The translations under genes were made by a program, and so were the position numbers. Of a stretch of 64,000 nt of DNA, positions 18,332-27,861 are shown piece after piece; positions within the stretch are counted from its first letter, which is position 1; every line of letters starts with the position of its first letter. Location of the stretch: NCBI RefSeq assembly GCF_001428045.1, contig NZ_LMSD01000001.1, positions 124,001-188,000 on the forward strand, read 5' to 3'. This DNA comes from Paenibacillus sp. Soil750 (GTDB taxonomy: Bacteria > Bacillota > Bacilli > Paenibacillales > NBRC-103111). Below the pieces are notes generated by a model. It saw only the letters and a list, made by a program, of their open reading frames with translations, did no database searches and was not told where the DNA came from.

Positions 18332-18838
18332 ATGAGATATTTGGCTCAATCCACATATAAGTTCTATTCTGAGCATGAAGCAGATACGGATAAGCTGGGA
18401 ACCCTATTATCAACGTATCTACAGCCAGGGACGGTCTTAACATTAGACGGAGATTTGGGTGCTGGCAAAACGAGATTCTCGCAAGGATTCGCTAGAGCGA
18501 TGGGGATTTCGGAGCACGTAAACTCACCTACATTTACCATTATCAAAGAATACGAGGGAGCTGGGCTCCCCTTCTACCATATGGATATGTATCGCATTTC
18601 GCAAGAGGAAGCAGATGAATTGGGATTAGAGGACTATTTCTATGGATCAGGTGTAACTCTGATTGAATGGTCGAGTTTAATTGAGGATCTGCTGCCACCT
18701 GACAGATTAAGTATTACGATCACCCAAGAGGTTGATCAAACCCGCGTATTTCACTTGATTCCGCACGGTTCGCCGTATGAGAGCTGGTGTGTACAGATGA
18801 AGGAGAACGGACATTTACATGACGGAACGGATAACTAA
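18332..18838 (+). CDS. tsaE: tRNA t6A synthesis ATPase TsaE
   Basis: A P-loop ATPase that supports TsaB-TsaD in making N6-threonylcarbamoyladenosine at tRNA position 37. The Walker A motif GDLGAGKT and the family motif NSPTFTIIKEY are clear. The gene may start at ATG 18332 (GGAAG 6 nt upstream) or at TTG 18341; a longer reading from 18242 adds about 30 unconserved residues and was rejected. The last 20 nt overlap tsaB. First gene of tsaE-tsaB-rimI-tsaD, as in B. subtilis ydiB-ydiE. Confidence 0.93.
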   Translation: MRYLAQSTYKFYSEHEADTDKLGTLLSTYLQPGTVLTLDGDLGAGKTRFSQGFARAMGISEHVNSPTFTIIKEYEGAGLPFYHMDMYRISQEEADELGLEDYFYGSGVTLIEWSSLIEDLLPPDRLSITITQEVDQTRVFHLIPHGSPYESWCVQMKENGHLHDGTDN

Positions 18839-19628
18839 TACGGGGCGATGCTTAGCGATCGATACCTCTACATCGGCAATGACAGTTGCTATATTGGAAA
18901 ATGGACACTTGCTCGGGGAGATTAGTTCCCATGCAGAAAGGAATCATTCTCTAGGATTGCTTCCCCACATTCAAGATTTACTGGCTCGTTTAGGTATGAA
19001 GCCGAGAGATCTGAGCTCGGTTGCCGCTGGCCAAGGGCCAGGCTCGTATACAGGCGTGCGGATAGCTGTTTCTGTAGCCAAAACATTTGCATGGTCGTTA
19101 GGACTAGACTTGATTGGTATTTCTAGTTTAGAGGCTATGGCCATTGGTGGTTCTGTACAGAACGACTATGAAGGAAACGGTGTGACATGGGTTGTTCCGT
19201 TAATGGATGGAAGGCGTAAACAAGCTTTTACAGCTGTGTATGCTTATGAAGGGGCAACTGCTATTACTGCTGCACGAGAGCCCGATGAGACTTGGCGTGA
19301 AGTATTGCCCGATGGTATTCGGGTCATCGGTGCGTGGACGGAGGAGATTCTCTCGCAAGCTGGTCGTTTAGCGCCTGATCACATACTGTTCGTCGGTGAG
19401 ACAGCGGGCTTTGCAGCTGAGCTGGCCCAGTTTGCGGAAGATTTTGCAGGACATGTGAGCGTTGTCCCTTATGGCATCGAAGCGGAGTATATTGGTCTGC
19501 TGGCTAATCCAAGATTAGCGCGAGGCGAGAAGGCAGACGTTCATTCATTTGTACCGAATTACACAAGGCTTCCAGAAGCAGAAGCTAATCTGCTGGCTGG
19601 TCTGCAGACGAAGAAAGGGGAACAGTAA
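18819..19628 (+). CDS. tsaB: tRNA t6A synthesis protein TsaB
   Basis: A 269-residue ASKHA-fold partner of TsaD. The N terminus CLAIDTSTSAMTVAI and the motif GQGPGSYTGVRIAV are diagnostic. TsaB has no catalytic metal site and acts as a scaffold for TsaD and TsaE. It overlaps tsaE and is followed 2 nt later by rimI, so the genes form one tightly packed operon. Confidence 0.95.
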   Translation: MTERITNTGRCLAIDTSTSAMTVAILENGHLLGEISSHAERNHSLGLLPHIQDLLARLGMKPRDLSSVAAGQGPGSYTGVRIAVSVAKTFAWSLGLDLIGISSLEAMAIGGSVQNDYEGNGVTWVVPLMDGRRKQAFTAVYAYEGATAITAAREPDETWREVLPDGIRVIGAWTEEILSQAGRLAPDHILFVGETAGFAAELAQFAEDFAGHVSVVPYGIEAEYIGLLANPRLARGEKADVHSFVPNYTRLPEAEANLLAGLQTKKGEQ

Positions 19629-19630
19629 TC

Positions 19631-20134
19631 ATGGAACAGAGACAGCCGCATGCCATAGAAAATTCATTGGTATTCCGCTCAATGACCATGGAAGACATTC
19701 CTTTTATTGTCGAGATCGAGCAGGAAGCGTTCACGACACCTTGGACACGAGGTGCGTTTGAGAATGAGCTGACGAATAACCAATTTGCGCATTATATGAT
19801 TATGGACATCGATGGGGAAGTCGCGGGTTATGGCGGCATGTGGCTCATTATGGAGGAAGCGCATGTCACGAATATCGCTGTAAAAGATACCTATCGTGGA
19901 CGCAAGCTTGGAGAAAGACTCCTGCGCGAGTTGATGAAAACATCCGCTTTCCTTGGTGCGATCCGCATCACTCTGGAAGTGAGAACTTCGAACTATGTGG
20001 CGCAAAATTTATACGAAAAACTAGGCTTCCGCTCCGTTGGTGTTCGTAGAGGCTATTATACAGATAATCGCGAGGACGCTGTCGTTATGTGGGCAGATCT
20101 GCCCAATCGTAGAAAGGATAGTCTCAGTGACTGA
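19631..20134 (+). CDS. rimI: Ribosomal-protein-alanine N-acetyltransferase RimI
   Basis: A 167-residue GNAT acetyltransferase. The segment VTNIAVKDTYRGRKLGERLL carries the R/Q-x-x-G-x-G/A-like acetyl-CoA loop, and NLYEKLGF is the conserved C-terminal motif. In bacteria RimI acetylates the N-terminal alanine of ribosomal protein S18 and can modify other proteins. Its place between tsaB and tsaD is conserved in Bacillales. Confidence 0.93.
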   Translation: MEQRQPHAIENSLVFRSMTMEDIPFIVEIEQEAFTTPWTRGAFENELTNNQFAHYMIMDIDGEVAGYGGMWLIMEEAHVTNIAVKDTYRGRKLGERLLRELMKTSAFLGAIRITLEVRTSNYVAQNLYEKLGFRSVGVRRGYYTDNREDAVVMWADLPNRRKDSLSD

Positions 20135-20147
20135 GGCTTTCAAATAG

Positions 20148-21239
20148 GTGAATAGTGTGGGTAATGAACAAATGCAACAAGATAGACAAGAGGAAAGTAT
20201 GAGAGATCAAGATAAAGACATAACATCAAAGCCGGTGTATATTCTCGCCATCGAAACGAGCTGTGACGAGACTTCCGTGGCCATTGTTGAAAATGGGAAA
20301 ATCATTCGCTCGAATGTGATTTCCAGCCAGATCGAAACGCATCAACGCTATGGCGGCGTTGTGCCGGAGGTGGCTTCCCGGAAGCATGTGGAATCGATCA
20401 CATGGATGCTGGAGGAAGCTGTTACGGAAGCGGGCGTATCGCTCCATGAGCTTTCCGCCATTGCCGTAACCGAAGGCCCCGGATTAATCGGGGCCCTGCT
20501 CGTTGGCGTCGTTGCGGGCAAAGCCCTCGCTTGCGCCCTAGACCTCCCGCTGATTGGTGTCCACCATATCGCGGGACATATCTACGCCAACCAGCTCGTG
20601 CATGAGCTGGTGTATCCGTCGATTTCGCTCGTCGTGTCCGGCGGACACACCGAGCTCATTCTGCTCGAAGGCCCCGGCCAGTTCCGTATCATCGGGCGCA
20701 CACGCGATGATGCGGCCGGCGAGGCCTACGATAAAATTGCCCGGGCAATGGGATTGCCTTACCCGGGCGGCCCGCACGTGGATCGGCTTGCTCAGGAAGC
20801 CGATTCTGAGATCAAAATGCCTCGCAGCTGGCTCGAGGCAGACTCCTACGACTTCAGCTTTAGCGGATTGAAATCCGCGGTGCTGAACGTCGTCAACCAA
20901 AGCAAGATGCGCGGCGAGACCGTTCAGGTCGCGCAGATTGCCAAGGGCTTTCAAGCATCCGTCATCGACGTGCTTGTGGAGAAGGCAAGTCGCGCCGTGA
21001 AGGAATACGGCGCGAAACAACTCTTGCTCGCGGGCGGTGTCGCCGCGAACAAAGGGCTGCGCAGCAGGCTCGCCGAGCGCTGCGAGCAGCTGGGTGTGCC
21101 GCTGCTGGTGCCGCCGCACCGGCTCTGCACAGACAATGCGGCAATGATTGGAGCCGCCGCTTTCTTGAAGTGGGACAAGCAGGAGTTCGACTCGATGGAG
21201 TTGAAGGCCGAGCCACAGCTGAAGCTGGAAGAGTGGTAA
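20148..21239 (+). CDS. tsaD: tRNA N6-adenosine threonylcarbamoyltransferase TsaD
   Basis: The enzyme that transfers threonylcarbamoyl to A37 of ANN-decoding tRNAs. The metal-binding motif HHIAGH (residues 139-144), the start [24 protein letters not shown] and [12 protein letters not shown] are all present. The protein is 363 residues and has a charged N-terminal extension of about 25 residues. GTG at 20148 and GTG at 20157 (AGGTG upstream) are both possible starts. From about 20450 to the end the DNA becomes much richer in G and C than the preceding genes of the same operon. Confidence 0.95.
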   Translation: MNSVGNEQMQQDRQEESMRDQDKDITSKPVYILAIETSCDETSVAIVENGKIIRSNVISSQIETHQRYGGVVPEVASRKHVESITWMLEEAVTEAGVSLHELSAIAVTEGPGLIGALLVGVVAGKALACALDLPLIGVHHIAGHIYANQLVHELVYPSISLVVSGGHTELILLEGPGQFRIIGRTRDDAAGEAYDKIARAMGLPYPGGPHVDRLAQEADSEIKMPRSWLEADSYDFSFSGLKSAVLNVVNQSKMRGETVQVAQIAKGFQASVIDVLVEKASRAVKEYGAKQLLLAGGVAANKGLRSRLAERCEQLGVPLLVPPHRLCTDNAAMIGAAAFLKWDKQEFDSMELKAEPQLKLEEW

Positions 21240-21435
21240 TTTTGTCGGGCATCCCGGCTTGTTGATTATTCTATGAGTTCCATACGTTCGTTGTTGGAGC
21301 AGACGAGAATTTCTTGAAGTGATTAGTTAGAATCGGACTAAATCGACTTCTGCGTCCATAGAGATTTTGTAATTTAGTTGCTTCTTGAGCATTCGTGACA
21401 GGTAATCGAATAAAATTAATTTTCAGATAAGTGTA

Positions 21436-21464
21436 TTGACTTTGAAAAAAGTGCATATTATAAT
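21436..21464 (+). promoter_or_regulatory. leuA: Sigma-A promoter of the leuA leader
   Basis: TTGACT (21436-21441), a 17-nt spacer and TATAAT (21459-21464) give a near-consensus housekeeping promoter. It lies about 25 nt upstream of the first T-box stem I. Confidence 0.85.
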
Positions 21465-21489
21465 CACAATCAATACTTTCAAACGCAAC

Positions 21490-21752
21490 GAACGGGAATA
21501 GTAAGGCATGATTAGTTTCGCTCAGAGAGCTGTGCATGTGGTGAAAGCACAGACGAAACGTCACCTGAACTCGCCCGGGAGCGGTAGGACTGATAAGGAT
21601 GCCAAGGATCCAGCACCCAAGTAGGTCTTGACGGTTGACCCCCGTGATCAGGTACATGAGTGGTTTCGAGTCTAATAGCTCGGATCAATTAGAGTGGTAC
21701 CGCGGAAGGTTCAAGCCTGTCGTCTCTTTTATAGAGATGGCAGGCTTTTTTG
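21490..21752 (+). promoter_or_regulatory. leuA: T-box leader 1 upstream of leuA
   Basis: A tRNA-sensing transcription antitermination leader. It shows the stem I base pair CGGG (21493-21496) with CCCG (21574-21577), the AGTA of the loop E region, the AGAGAGCTG apical signature, the T-box AGAGTGGTACCGCGG (21691-21705) and a terminator stem (21713-21752) ending in a T run. By analogy with glyQS, the triplet between GAA and the stem base is CTC (21570-21572), a leucine codon, which fits control of leucine synthesis by uncharged tRNA-Leu. Confidence 0.93.
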
Positions 21753-21799
21753 GTTGTTCTGAAACAAATGTAAACTTGGCAAACATATAAATAACGCGA

Positions 21800-22068
21800 T
21801 GAACAAGAGTAGTAAGGGCTCATGTCTCTGGTACAGAAAGCTGCGGGTTGATGCGACGCAGACCGAGAACGCCCCGAACTCGCTTGGAAGCGGTCATCTT
21901 GATCGGCTGGTAACAGCTGTTAGGGATGAACGGATGACCTCCGTGATCGGGTGATGTAGCGAGCAGCTTGCTGGCTACATCTGAGGTGGGCTCCTTAACG
22001 GAGTCAACAAGAGTGGTACCGCGCTGGGTGAAGACCCGTCGTCTCTTATGTGGAGATGACGGGTCTTT
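21800..22068 (+). promoter_or_regulatory. leuA: T-box leader 2, in series with leader 1
   Basis: A second full T-box. It shows the stem I base pair CAAG (21804-21807) with CTTG (21883-21886), AGTAGTA, the T-box AAGAGTGGTACCGCG (22009-22023) and a terminator stem AAGACCCGTC/GACGGGTCTT followed by T (22031-22068). The specifier by the same reading is CTC (21879-21881), also leucine. No clear promoter lies between the two T-boxes, so a transcript from 21464 must pass both terminators to reach leuA. Confidence 0.92.
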
Positions 22069-22140
22069 TTGTCGTCTGTGAAAAGTGCGCTGCAGCCACT
22101 TTTATAACTGACTACACGTCGCTCCCTCCAAATTCAGGAT

Positions 22141-22229
22141 TGTAGTGATGAAAAACATCACTACAGCATGGAAACCCCGCCGGATCCGGTCGAATGCATC
22201 GCTGTAAGAGCGAAAACCACGCTTACAGC
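22141..22229 (+). repeat. Two related hairpins between T-box 2 and leuA
   Basis: Hairpin a is TGTAGTGATG/CATCACTACA (22141-22165, loop AAAAA). Hairpin b is built from GCTGTAA and GCG pairing with CGC and TTACAGC (22201-22229). Both end in TACAGCAT, so they may be two copies of one short palindromic repeat. No T run follows either one. The rest of 22069-22301 holds only the leuA ribosome site. Confidence 0.6.
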
Positions 22230-22301
22230 ATCATAGTCGATCAGTATCTGATTCACGCCACATAAACATCGCCCACGGGCATACCTTAGGAGGAATTAAC
22301 C

Positions 22302-23879
22302 ATGGAAAACAACACAACTGCTAATCGACGCATTCGCATTTTTGATACAACACTTCGTGATGGTGAGCAAGCACCGGGCGCATCTCTCTACCCAGAGGAG
22401 AAAATTCGCATCGCGAGACAGCTTGCTCTTATGGGCATCGACACTATTGAGCCGGGCTTCCCGATCTCAAGTCCTGGCGATTTCCAAGCTGTGCAGCAGA
22501 TTTCACGCGAGCTGCAAGGTGTTGAGATCTGCGGCTTCGCCCGCGCCGTCAAAGCCGACATCGATGCAGCGGTCAAAGCTACGCAGGATGCGGCATCCAG
22601 ACGCATTCACATGTTCCTGTCCTCGTCGGACATCCACCTGGATTTCCAGCTGCGCAAATCGCGTCAGCAGGTGGTGGAGATGGCTCGCGCTATGGTCGGT
22701 TATGCGAAGCAATTCGTCGATCGGATCGAGTTTTCGCCGATGGATGCGACGCGTACGGGAGATGAGTTCCTTTTTGAAGTGCTGGAAGCAGTCATCGCGG
22801 AAGGTGCGACTATTCTGAACATCCCCGACACAGTGGGCTATGCGCTTCCTGAAGAGTATGGTGCGATGTTCCGCAGAGTGCGCCAAAGTGTAAGAGGTGG
22901 CGATACGGTCGAGTATAGCGCCCACTGTCATAATGATCTGGGCCTTGCTGTTGCCAACAGCCTTGCTGCTATTGCGGCAGGTGTCACGCATGTGGAGGTA
23001 ACGGTGAACGGCGTCGGTGAGCGTGCTGGTAACTGTTCACTTGAAGAGCTAGTCATGGCGATTGAGACGCGGAAGCATTCGATGGGCGTTGAAACGGGCA
23101 TCGTGACGAGTGAGATTTTTAACACGTCCAAAATGGTCAGCCGCATCATGGGCTTCCCAATTGCCTACAACAAACCGATTGTCGGCCGCAATGCCTTCCA
23201 GCATGAAGCGGGCATTCATCAAGATGGACTTCTGAAAAACCGCAATACGTATGAGATTATGGATCCAGAAAAGCTGGGCATCCCACGCTCCATGATTATC
23301 CTTGGCAAGCACTCGGGCCGCCATGCGCTGAAACATCGTGTTGGACAGTTCGGCATTGAACTTACAGGCGAGGAACTAGATTCACTATATACGCGTTTCA
23401 AAGAAAAAGCCGATGAGCAGAAAATGGTCACAGACGACCAATTGATGGAGCTTGTAGGCAGCACAGTCGATGGGCAAATGGAGCCATTCACGCTGTCGCA
23501 TATGCAGGTGATTTCGAGCAGTGATCGCAATCGCGTTGCTTCCGTTTCGGTTAGAAATAATCAGACTGGCACAGAGAGTGTCTACTCCGGCACAGGAGAA
23601 GGTCCGATCGAGGCTATCGTGCATTGTCTACAGCAAGCCATTCCTATGGATGTGGAGTTCTCGGATCTTGAGCTGCACTCTTTGTCCACAGGTGAGAAAG
23701 CAACAGGAGAAGCTGAGGTTACGATCTCTGTTGGCGGTCAAACTTATAAGAACACAGGGATCGACCAAGATGTCCTTGTTGCGGTTGCCAAAGCGTTCAT
23801 ATCGGCTTGTAATCAAGTGATTCGGATGCAAAATAGCGTGACGTCCGATGGGGCGGAGACGGTCATAACAGCTTCGTAA
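22302..23879 (+). CDS. leuA: 2-isopropylmalate synthase
   Basis: The first committed enzyme of leucine synthesis, joining acetyl-CoA and 2-oxoisovalerate. The TIM-barrel start RIFDTTLRDGEQAPGA, the metal-binding HCHNDLGLAVANS and the GNCSLEELVMAI motif are present. The C-terminal leucine-binding regulatory domain occupies about residues 390-510, so the 525-residue protein is the full-length feedback-regulated form. AGGAGG (22288-22293) precedes the ATG. The gene stands alone, without leuBCD, but behind a double leucine T-box. It interrupts the tsaD to ABC-F neighbourhood usual in B. subtilis. Confidence 0.92.
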   Translation: MENNTTANRRIRIFDTTLRDGEQAPGASLYPEEKIRIARQLALMGIDTIEPGFPISSPGDFQAVQQISRELQGVEICGFARAVKADIDAAVKATQDAASRRIHMFLSSSDIHLDFQLRKSRQQVVEMARAMVGYAKQFVDRIEFSPMDATRTGDEFLFEVLEAVIAEGATILNIPDTVGYALPEEYGAMFRRVRQSVRGGDTVEYSAHCHNDLGLAVANSLAAIAAGVTHVEVTVNGVGERAGNCSLEELVMAIETRKHSMGVETGIVTSEIFNTSKMVSRIMGFPIAYNKPIVGRNAFQHEAGIHQDGLLKNRNTYEIMDPEKLGIPRSMIILGKHSGRHALKHRVGQFGIELTGEELDSLYTRFKEKADEQKMVTDDQLMELVGSTVDGQMEPFTLSHMQVISSSDRNRVASVSVRNNQTGTESVYSGTGEGPIEAIVHCLQQAIPMDVEFSDLELHSLSTGEKATGEAEVTISVGGQTYKNTGIDQDVLVAVAKAFISACNQVIRMQNSVTSDGAETVITAS

Positions 23880-23948
23880 TCGACAGATTCCGTCTAATGT
23901 ACCTAAATTGTAAGAAAACTTAGATATATACACACCGTGTGAGCAAGG

Positions 23949-24333
23949 TTATGCACACCCCCTGTGTACAATGTGTATAACTCGAAGAAAACCCGACATA
24001 TCAACCTTTTTGAAGGGCATGTAAGAGGAATAACTTTTTCACAAAAAAATGTGGGTAATGTGGATAACCTTGTGGAAAAATAAGTGAAAGCGAGATAGGG
24101 GGCGGAAAATGCCTCCTTTTTTCTGTGGATAACGTTGTGTATAACAAAATAGGGTTCTACTAAGAACGATTGAAATTATCGGAACAATTCGTCATTATTT
24201 TTTTGTGTATAAGAGGGCTCTAGCAGGTGATAAAGTACGATTTAGGAAGGGGGCGCTAGGATATTTCAAGACAAGGTAGAAGATATCTGCTGTTCCTGTG
24301 GGTAACTTTGAACATTTTGTGAACTTGTCCACA
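23949..24333. promoter_or_regulatory. DnaA-box cluster in the leuA to ABC-F gap
   Basis: The 530-bp gap holds two perfect DnaA boxes TGTGGATAA (24059-24067, 24124-24132) and eight with one mismatch: TTATGCACA (23949), TGTGTATAA (23972, 24136, 24204), TGTGGGTAA (24050, 24297), TGTGGAAAA (24071) and TTGTCCACA (24325). Most point the same way. No dnaA, dnaN or other replication gene is near, so a titration or regulatory cluster is more likely than oriC. No protein gene was found here. Confidence 0.75.
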
Positions 24334-24373
24334 GGGTGACGCCTCTACTTCCATTGAAATCCGATCAAACTAC

Positions 24374-24402
24374 AAAAAAGCCCACATCATCCGATGTGGG
24401 CT
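24374..24402 (-). terminator. Terminator of the ABC-F gene
   Basis: The perfect stem AGCCCACATC/GATGTGGGCT (24379-24402) is followed on the minus strand by a run of six T (24379-24374). Confidence 0.93.
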
Positions 24403-24411
24403 CTCTCTATT

Positions 24412-26367
24412 TTAGGCCAATAAAACTTCCCATTCCTCATAACAAGCAGCAAGTGAACTCTTACGTTTATCAACCTCGGCTGTTTTCTCCTGCACAAGCA
24501 TATAGTCGTTATACACAGCGGGATCAGCTAGCTCGGCTTCAAGTGCTGTAACTTCTTCTTCAAGTCGAGCAATATCCAGCTCTAGCTGTTCTAGCTTCCG
24601 CTGACGACTGCGTTCTTCACGCTTAGCTAACTTGTCCGCCTCGTAACTGCCACCACCAGCAGCCTCAGCTTTCACCGCAGCAACGGAAGAGGAACTTCCG
24701 GCAGATTTCTTCTCCGCCTCTTTGGCTAGACGCTTGGCTTCCATTTCAGCAAGCTCCGCTTTTTTCTCCACATAATCGTCATAGTTGCCGAGATAGCTTG
24801 TTAAGCCATCCTTTTGCAGATCAAGCATGCTCTCAGCCATTTTATTGAGGAAATACCGGTCATGGGAGATGAATAACAAGGTGCCCTCGTAATCCATCAA
24901 AGCGGACTCCAGCACTTCTTTACTATATAAATCCAGATGGTTGGTAGGCTCATCGAGAATCAAAACGTTAGCCTTCTGAAGCATGAGCTTAGCGAGGGAG
25001 ACACGGGCTTTTTCCCCTCCGCTTAATGCAGCAATCTTCTTGAATACGTCCTCGCCGCTAAAAAGAAAACTGCCAAGCACCGTGCGAATACGCGCTTCTT
25101 CCAAATGAGGATACGTGTTCCACACTTCCTCCAACACGCTGTTGGACGGGTTCAAGCCTTTCTGCTCTTGATCGTAGTAGCCGATCGTGACACCAGCTCC
25201 CCATTTGAATGTACCGGCGTCTTGCTTGTGTTGACCGATTAAGGTTTTGAGCAGCGTAGATTTTCCGACCCCATTAGGCCCAATCAACGCAGCGGTTTCG
25301 GAACGGCGAAGCTGGAATGAGACCCCGTCGAGAAGACGGTTTCGGCCATCATAGGAAAGGGAAAGTCGGTCAACCTGCAATACTTCTTTCCCGGAAGTTT
25401 GCTCAATTTCAAAAGAGAAGGAAGCCCGTTTCAAATCGCCCATCGGCTTATCCAAACGGTCCATTTTCTCCAACTGCTTACGGCGGGACTGCGCTCTCTT
25501 CGTTGTCGAGGCACGCACAATGTTGCGCTGAACGAAATCCTCCAGTTTTGAGATCTCTTCTTGCTGTTTTTCAAACTGTTTCAATTCAATTTCATAATTC
25601 GCTTCTTTAATCTCGATAAAACGGGAATAATTGCCCGTATACCGTTTGGACGCATGGCGTTCAATTTCATAGATCGACGTCACCAACGCGTCAAGGAAGT
25701 AACGGTCATGTGATACGACGAGAATAGCGCCAGGATAGCCGCGCAGATAACCTTCGAGCCACGTCAATGTGGCGATGTCCAAATGGTTGGTAGGCTCATC
25801 GAGCATGAGCAGATCGGGTTCTTCCAGCAGCATTTTAGCTAGAGCCAATCTGGTCTTCTGCCCTCCGCTGAGGGTGTTGACCAAGGTCTCTGGTGCGAAC
25901 TGTCCGAAGCCCATTCCGTGCAAAATACCGCGAATCTTGGCCTCGATTTCATAGCCGCCATGCTCACGAAACCATTCGGAGCGCAGTGCATACCGATTCA
26001 TGGTGGTTTCATATTTTTTCTCATCGGAGATGAGGTCAGGGTCCGCCATCAAGGCTTCCAGCTCACGCAGTTCGCGCTCTGTTTCCAATAAGGAGCTGAA
26101 TACGCTCAGCAGCTCATTCCAAATGGATTTATCTGTGTTAAGTCCGCTGTTTTGCTTGAGATAGCCGATCTTGGTTTCTTTTGCTTTGAAAAGATCACCG
26201 CTGTCATATGACATCTCACCCGCGATGATTTGAAGAAGAGTAGACTTCCCGGCGCCATTGACTCCGACGAGTCCGATGCGTTCCCGATTTTCAATTTGAA
26301 GCGTTATATTAGAGAGTACGGAGCGTACCCCATAGCTTTTGGATATGTTAGAAACTTGTAATAGCAT
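24412..26367 (-). CDS. ABC-F family ATPase (YdiF-like)
   Basis: A 651-residue soluble protein with two ABC domains and no membrane segment. Walker A motifs GVNGAGKST (about residue 35) and GPNGVGKST (about residue 355), signatures LSGGQKTRLALAK and LSGGEKARVSLAK, and two DEPTNHLD Walker B motifs are visible. The linker between the domains is charged (the P-site tRNA interaction motif region), and the last 100 residues form a Lys/Glu-rich coiled coil. ABC-F proteins act on the ribosome. Position beside the t6A operon matches B. subtilis ydiF; no evidence points to antibiotic resistance. Confidence 0.92.
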   Translation of the reverse strand: MLLQVSNISKSYGVRSVLSNITLQIENRERIGLVGVNGAGKSTLLQIIAGEMSYDSGDLFKAKETKIGYLKQNSGLNTDKSIWNELLSVFSSLLETERELRELEALMADPDLISDEKKYETTMNRYALRSEWFREHGGYEIEAKIRGILHGMGFGQFAPETLVNTLSGGQKTRLALAKMLLEEPDLLMLDEPTNHLDIATLTWLEGYLRGYPGAILVVSHDRYFLDALVTSIYEIERHASKRYTGNYSRFIEIKEANYEIELKQFEKQQEEISKLEDFVQRNIVRASTTKRAQSRRKQLEKMDRLDKPMGDLKRASFSFEIEQTSGKEVLQVDRLSLSYDGRNRLLDGVSFQLRRSETAALIGPNGVGKSTLLKTLIGQHKQDAGTFKWGAGVTIGYYDQEQKGLNPSNSVLEEVWNTYPHLEEARIRTVLGSFLFSGEDVFKKIAALSGGEKARVSLAKLMLQKANVLILDEPTNHLDLYSKEVLESALMDYEGTLLFISHDRYFLNKMAESMLDLQKDGLTSYLGNYDDYVEKKAELAEMEAKRLAKEAEKKSAGSSSSVAAVKAEAAGGGSYEADKLAKREERSRQRKLEQLELDIARLEEEVTALEAELADPAVYNDYMLVQEKTAEVDKRKSSLAACYEEWEVLLA

Positions 26368-26606
26368 GTTGCTGCTACCTCCTGCGTTTTAGATACATAT
26401 TAATGTAAGAACCTAGTTAAGTTGACCTTCAGTCGCTGTTTCAATCCCATCAAATCATTAGTATACACGAAGAATGAGGGCAACGCCTGCTTAATTTAGA
26501 CATGAAATATAGGCCATTCGACGGGGTCTCTGGTACGAGTATAGTTTTTTACTTTATTTATGTTAAAATGGGGGAAACCACTCCTCGCTAGGAAGGGCTG
26601 TAGCTT

Positions 26607-27239
26607 ATGATGAACATCCGAGAGCGGAAAATAGAATTACGCAAGGAAATGGAAATACGACGTGCTTCGATTGTTGCTGAGATACGTGATGAGAAGCAAC
26701 AACTAATCAACCAAAGAATGGTGAAGTTATGTTCGGATAAGCTGTTTGAACAGGGACAAATACCGTCCAATTCTCAGCCTACGCTGATGAGCTATATGCC
26801 TTTTCGTTCTGAACCCGACGTTGCCCCATTAATGGAATGGTGTTGGCAGCAGGGAATTCGTGTGCTGATACCGAAGGTAGTAGCAGATACGAAAACGATG
26901 AACTTACACATCATAAGCCGCTATGAGGACCTCGAAAGTGGTGCTTATGGGATTAGAGAGCCGCGAAGTGATGTTCCCATTGAACATGATTTGGGCACGA
27001 TATCCATGATTGTGGTGCCAGGTTTAGCCTTTGATCTGGATTTCGGTCGCTTAGGTTATGGCGGAGGCTTCTATGATCGCTTTATGCAGTTATTCGCTGC
27101 GCGCGGTTTGAAAAGACCTTTTGCCGTTGCAGCTGCTTTCGATAATCAATTGATTCCTGCTGTGCCTTCTTCTTGGCATGATTTCCGAGTGGATGGCATC
27201 GTAACCGAAAGTAAGATGGTGTTCAAAACAGAATCCTAA
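26607..27239 (+). CDS. 5-formyltetrahydrofolate cyclo-ligase
   Basis: A 210-residue enzyme that converts 5-formyl-tetrahydrofolate to 5,10-methenyl-tetrahydrofolate with ATP. The N-terminal basic helix ([15 protein letters not shown]), YMPFRSEPD and the diagnostic motif [18 protein letters not shown] (about residues 142-159) are present. The start is a double ATG at 26607. The next gene, moaC, follows closely. The 239 nt upstream hold its promoter region, with no clear regulatory RNA. Confidence 0.92.
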   Translation: MMNIRERKIELRKEMEIRRASIVAEIRDEKQQLINQRMVKLCSDKLFEQGQIPSNSQPTLMSYMPFRSEPDVAPLMEWCWQQGIRVLIPKVVADTKTMNLHIISRYEDLESGAYGIREPRSDVPIEHDLGTISMIVVPGLAFDLDFGRLGYGGGFYDRFMQLFAARGLKRPFAVAAAFDNQLIPAVPSSWHDFRVDGIVTESKMVFKTES

Positions 27240-27255
27240 TATAGAGGTGATTGCA

Positions 27256-27750
27256 GTGCCCGATTCTTCACCATTGACGCATTTTAATGAGCAAGGACGA
27301 GCGAGAATGGTCGACATATCGGATAAAGAAGAGACGAAGCGCACAGCCACTGCTCGCTCTACCTTATTAATGAAGACAGAGACGCTTGAATTAATCCTGC
27401 AGGGTAAAATGAAAAAAGGCGACGTCCTCGCCGTGGCTCAAGTGGCTGGCATTATGGCCGCCAAGAAAACGTCAGACTGGATACCGATGTGCCATCCTAT
27501 CGCTTTAACTGGGGTAGATATTCAGTTCTCGAATAATGGCATCAATGAACTATACATAGAAGCAACTGTACGTACAACAGGTCCTACAGGGGTAGAAATG
27601 GAAGCCCTAACGGCTGTTTCTGCCGCGGCATTGACCGTATACGACATGTGCAAAGCTGTAGAAAAAGACATGATGATTAACTCGACCCTGCTTGTTATGA
27701 AAACAGGCGGTAAAAACGGGGATTTTCACAGGCAAGACAACAAAGCGTGA
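27256..27750 (+). CDS. moaC: Cyclic pyranopterin monophosphate synthase MoaC
   Basis: The enzyme that completes the first step of molybdenum cofactor synthesis after MoaA. The motifs [13 protein letters not shown] (about residue 75), [15 protein letters not shown] and [11 protein letters not shown] are diagnostic. GTG at 27256 was chosen because GAGGTG lies 6 nt upstream; another GTG at 27247 is part of that site. Two further molybdopterin genes follow. In B. subtilis the equivalent slot holds moaC (ydiG). Confidence 0.94.
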   Translation: MPDSSPLTHFNEQGRARMVDISDKEETKRTATARSTLLMKTETLELILQGKMKKGDVLAVAQVAGIMAAKKTSDWIPMCHPIALTGVDIQFSNNGINELYIEATVRTTGPTGVEMEALTAVSAAALTVYDMCKAVEKDMMINSTLLVMKTGGKNGDFHRQDNKA

Positions 27751-27861
27751 GGGACTAAGCCCCAGTGCGAACATATCGTTAATTGGGTGAGGTTCTGTTC
27801 TGCGTATCACGCCGGTTAGTGGGTTGATCTCATTCAGTGAACAAGGGAGAGGTGACGAAGG

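Noticed and set aside
20538..21119. Long antisense open frame opposite tsaD
   Set aside because: It arises from the GC-rich codons of tsaD, has a low-complexity His/Ala/Arg composition and no ribosome site.
23949..24333. Chromosomal replication origin
   Set aside because: The DnaA boxes are convincing, but no dnaA, dnaN, gyrase or rnpA/rpmH gene is near and no clear AT-rich unwinding element with DnaA trios was seen, so a secondary DnaA-box cluster is more likely.
26368..26606. Structured RNA such as 6S RNA next to the folate cyclo-ligase gene
   Set aside because: This neighbourhood is known in proteobacteria, but no 6S-like fold or other RNA signature was visible here.
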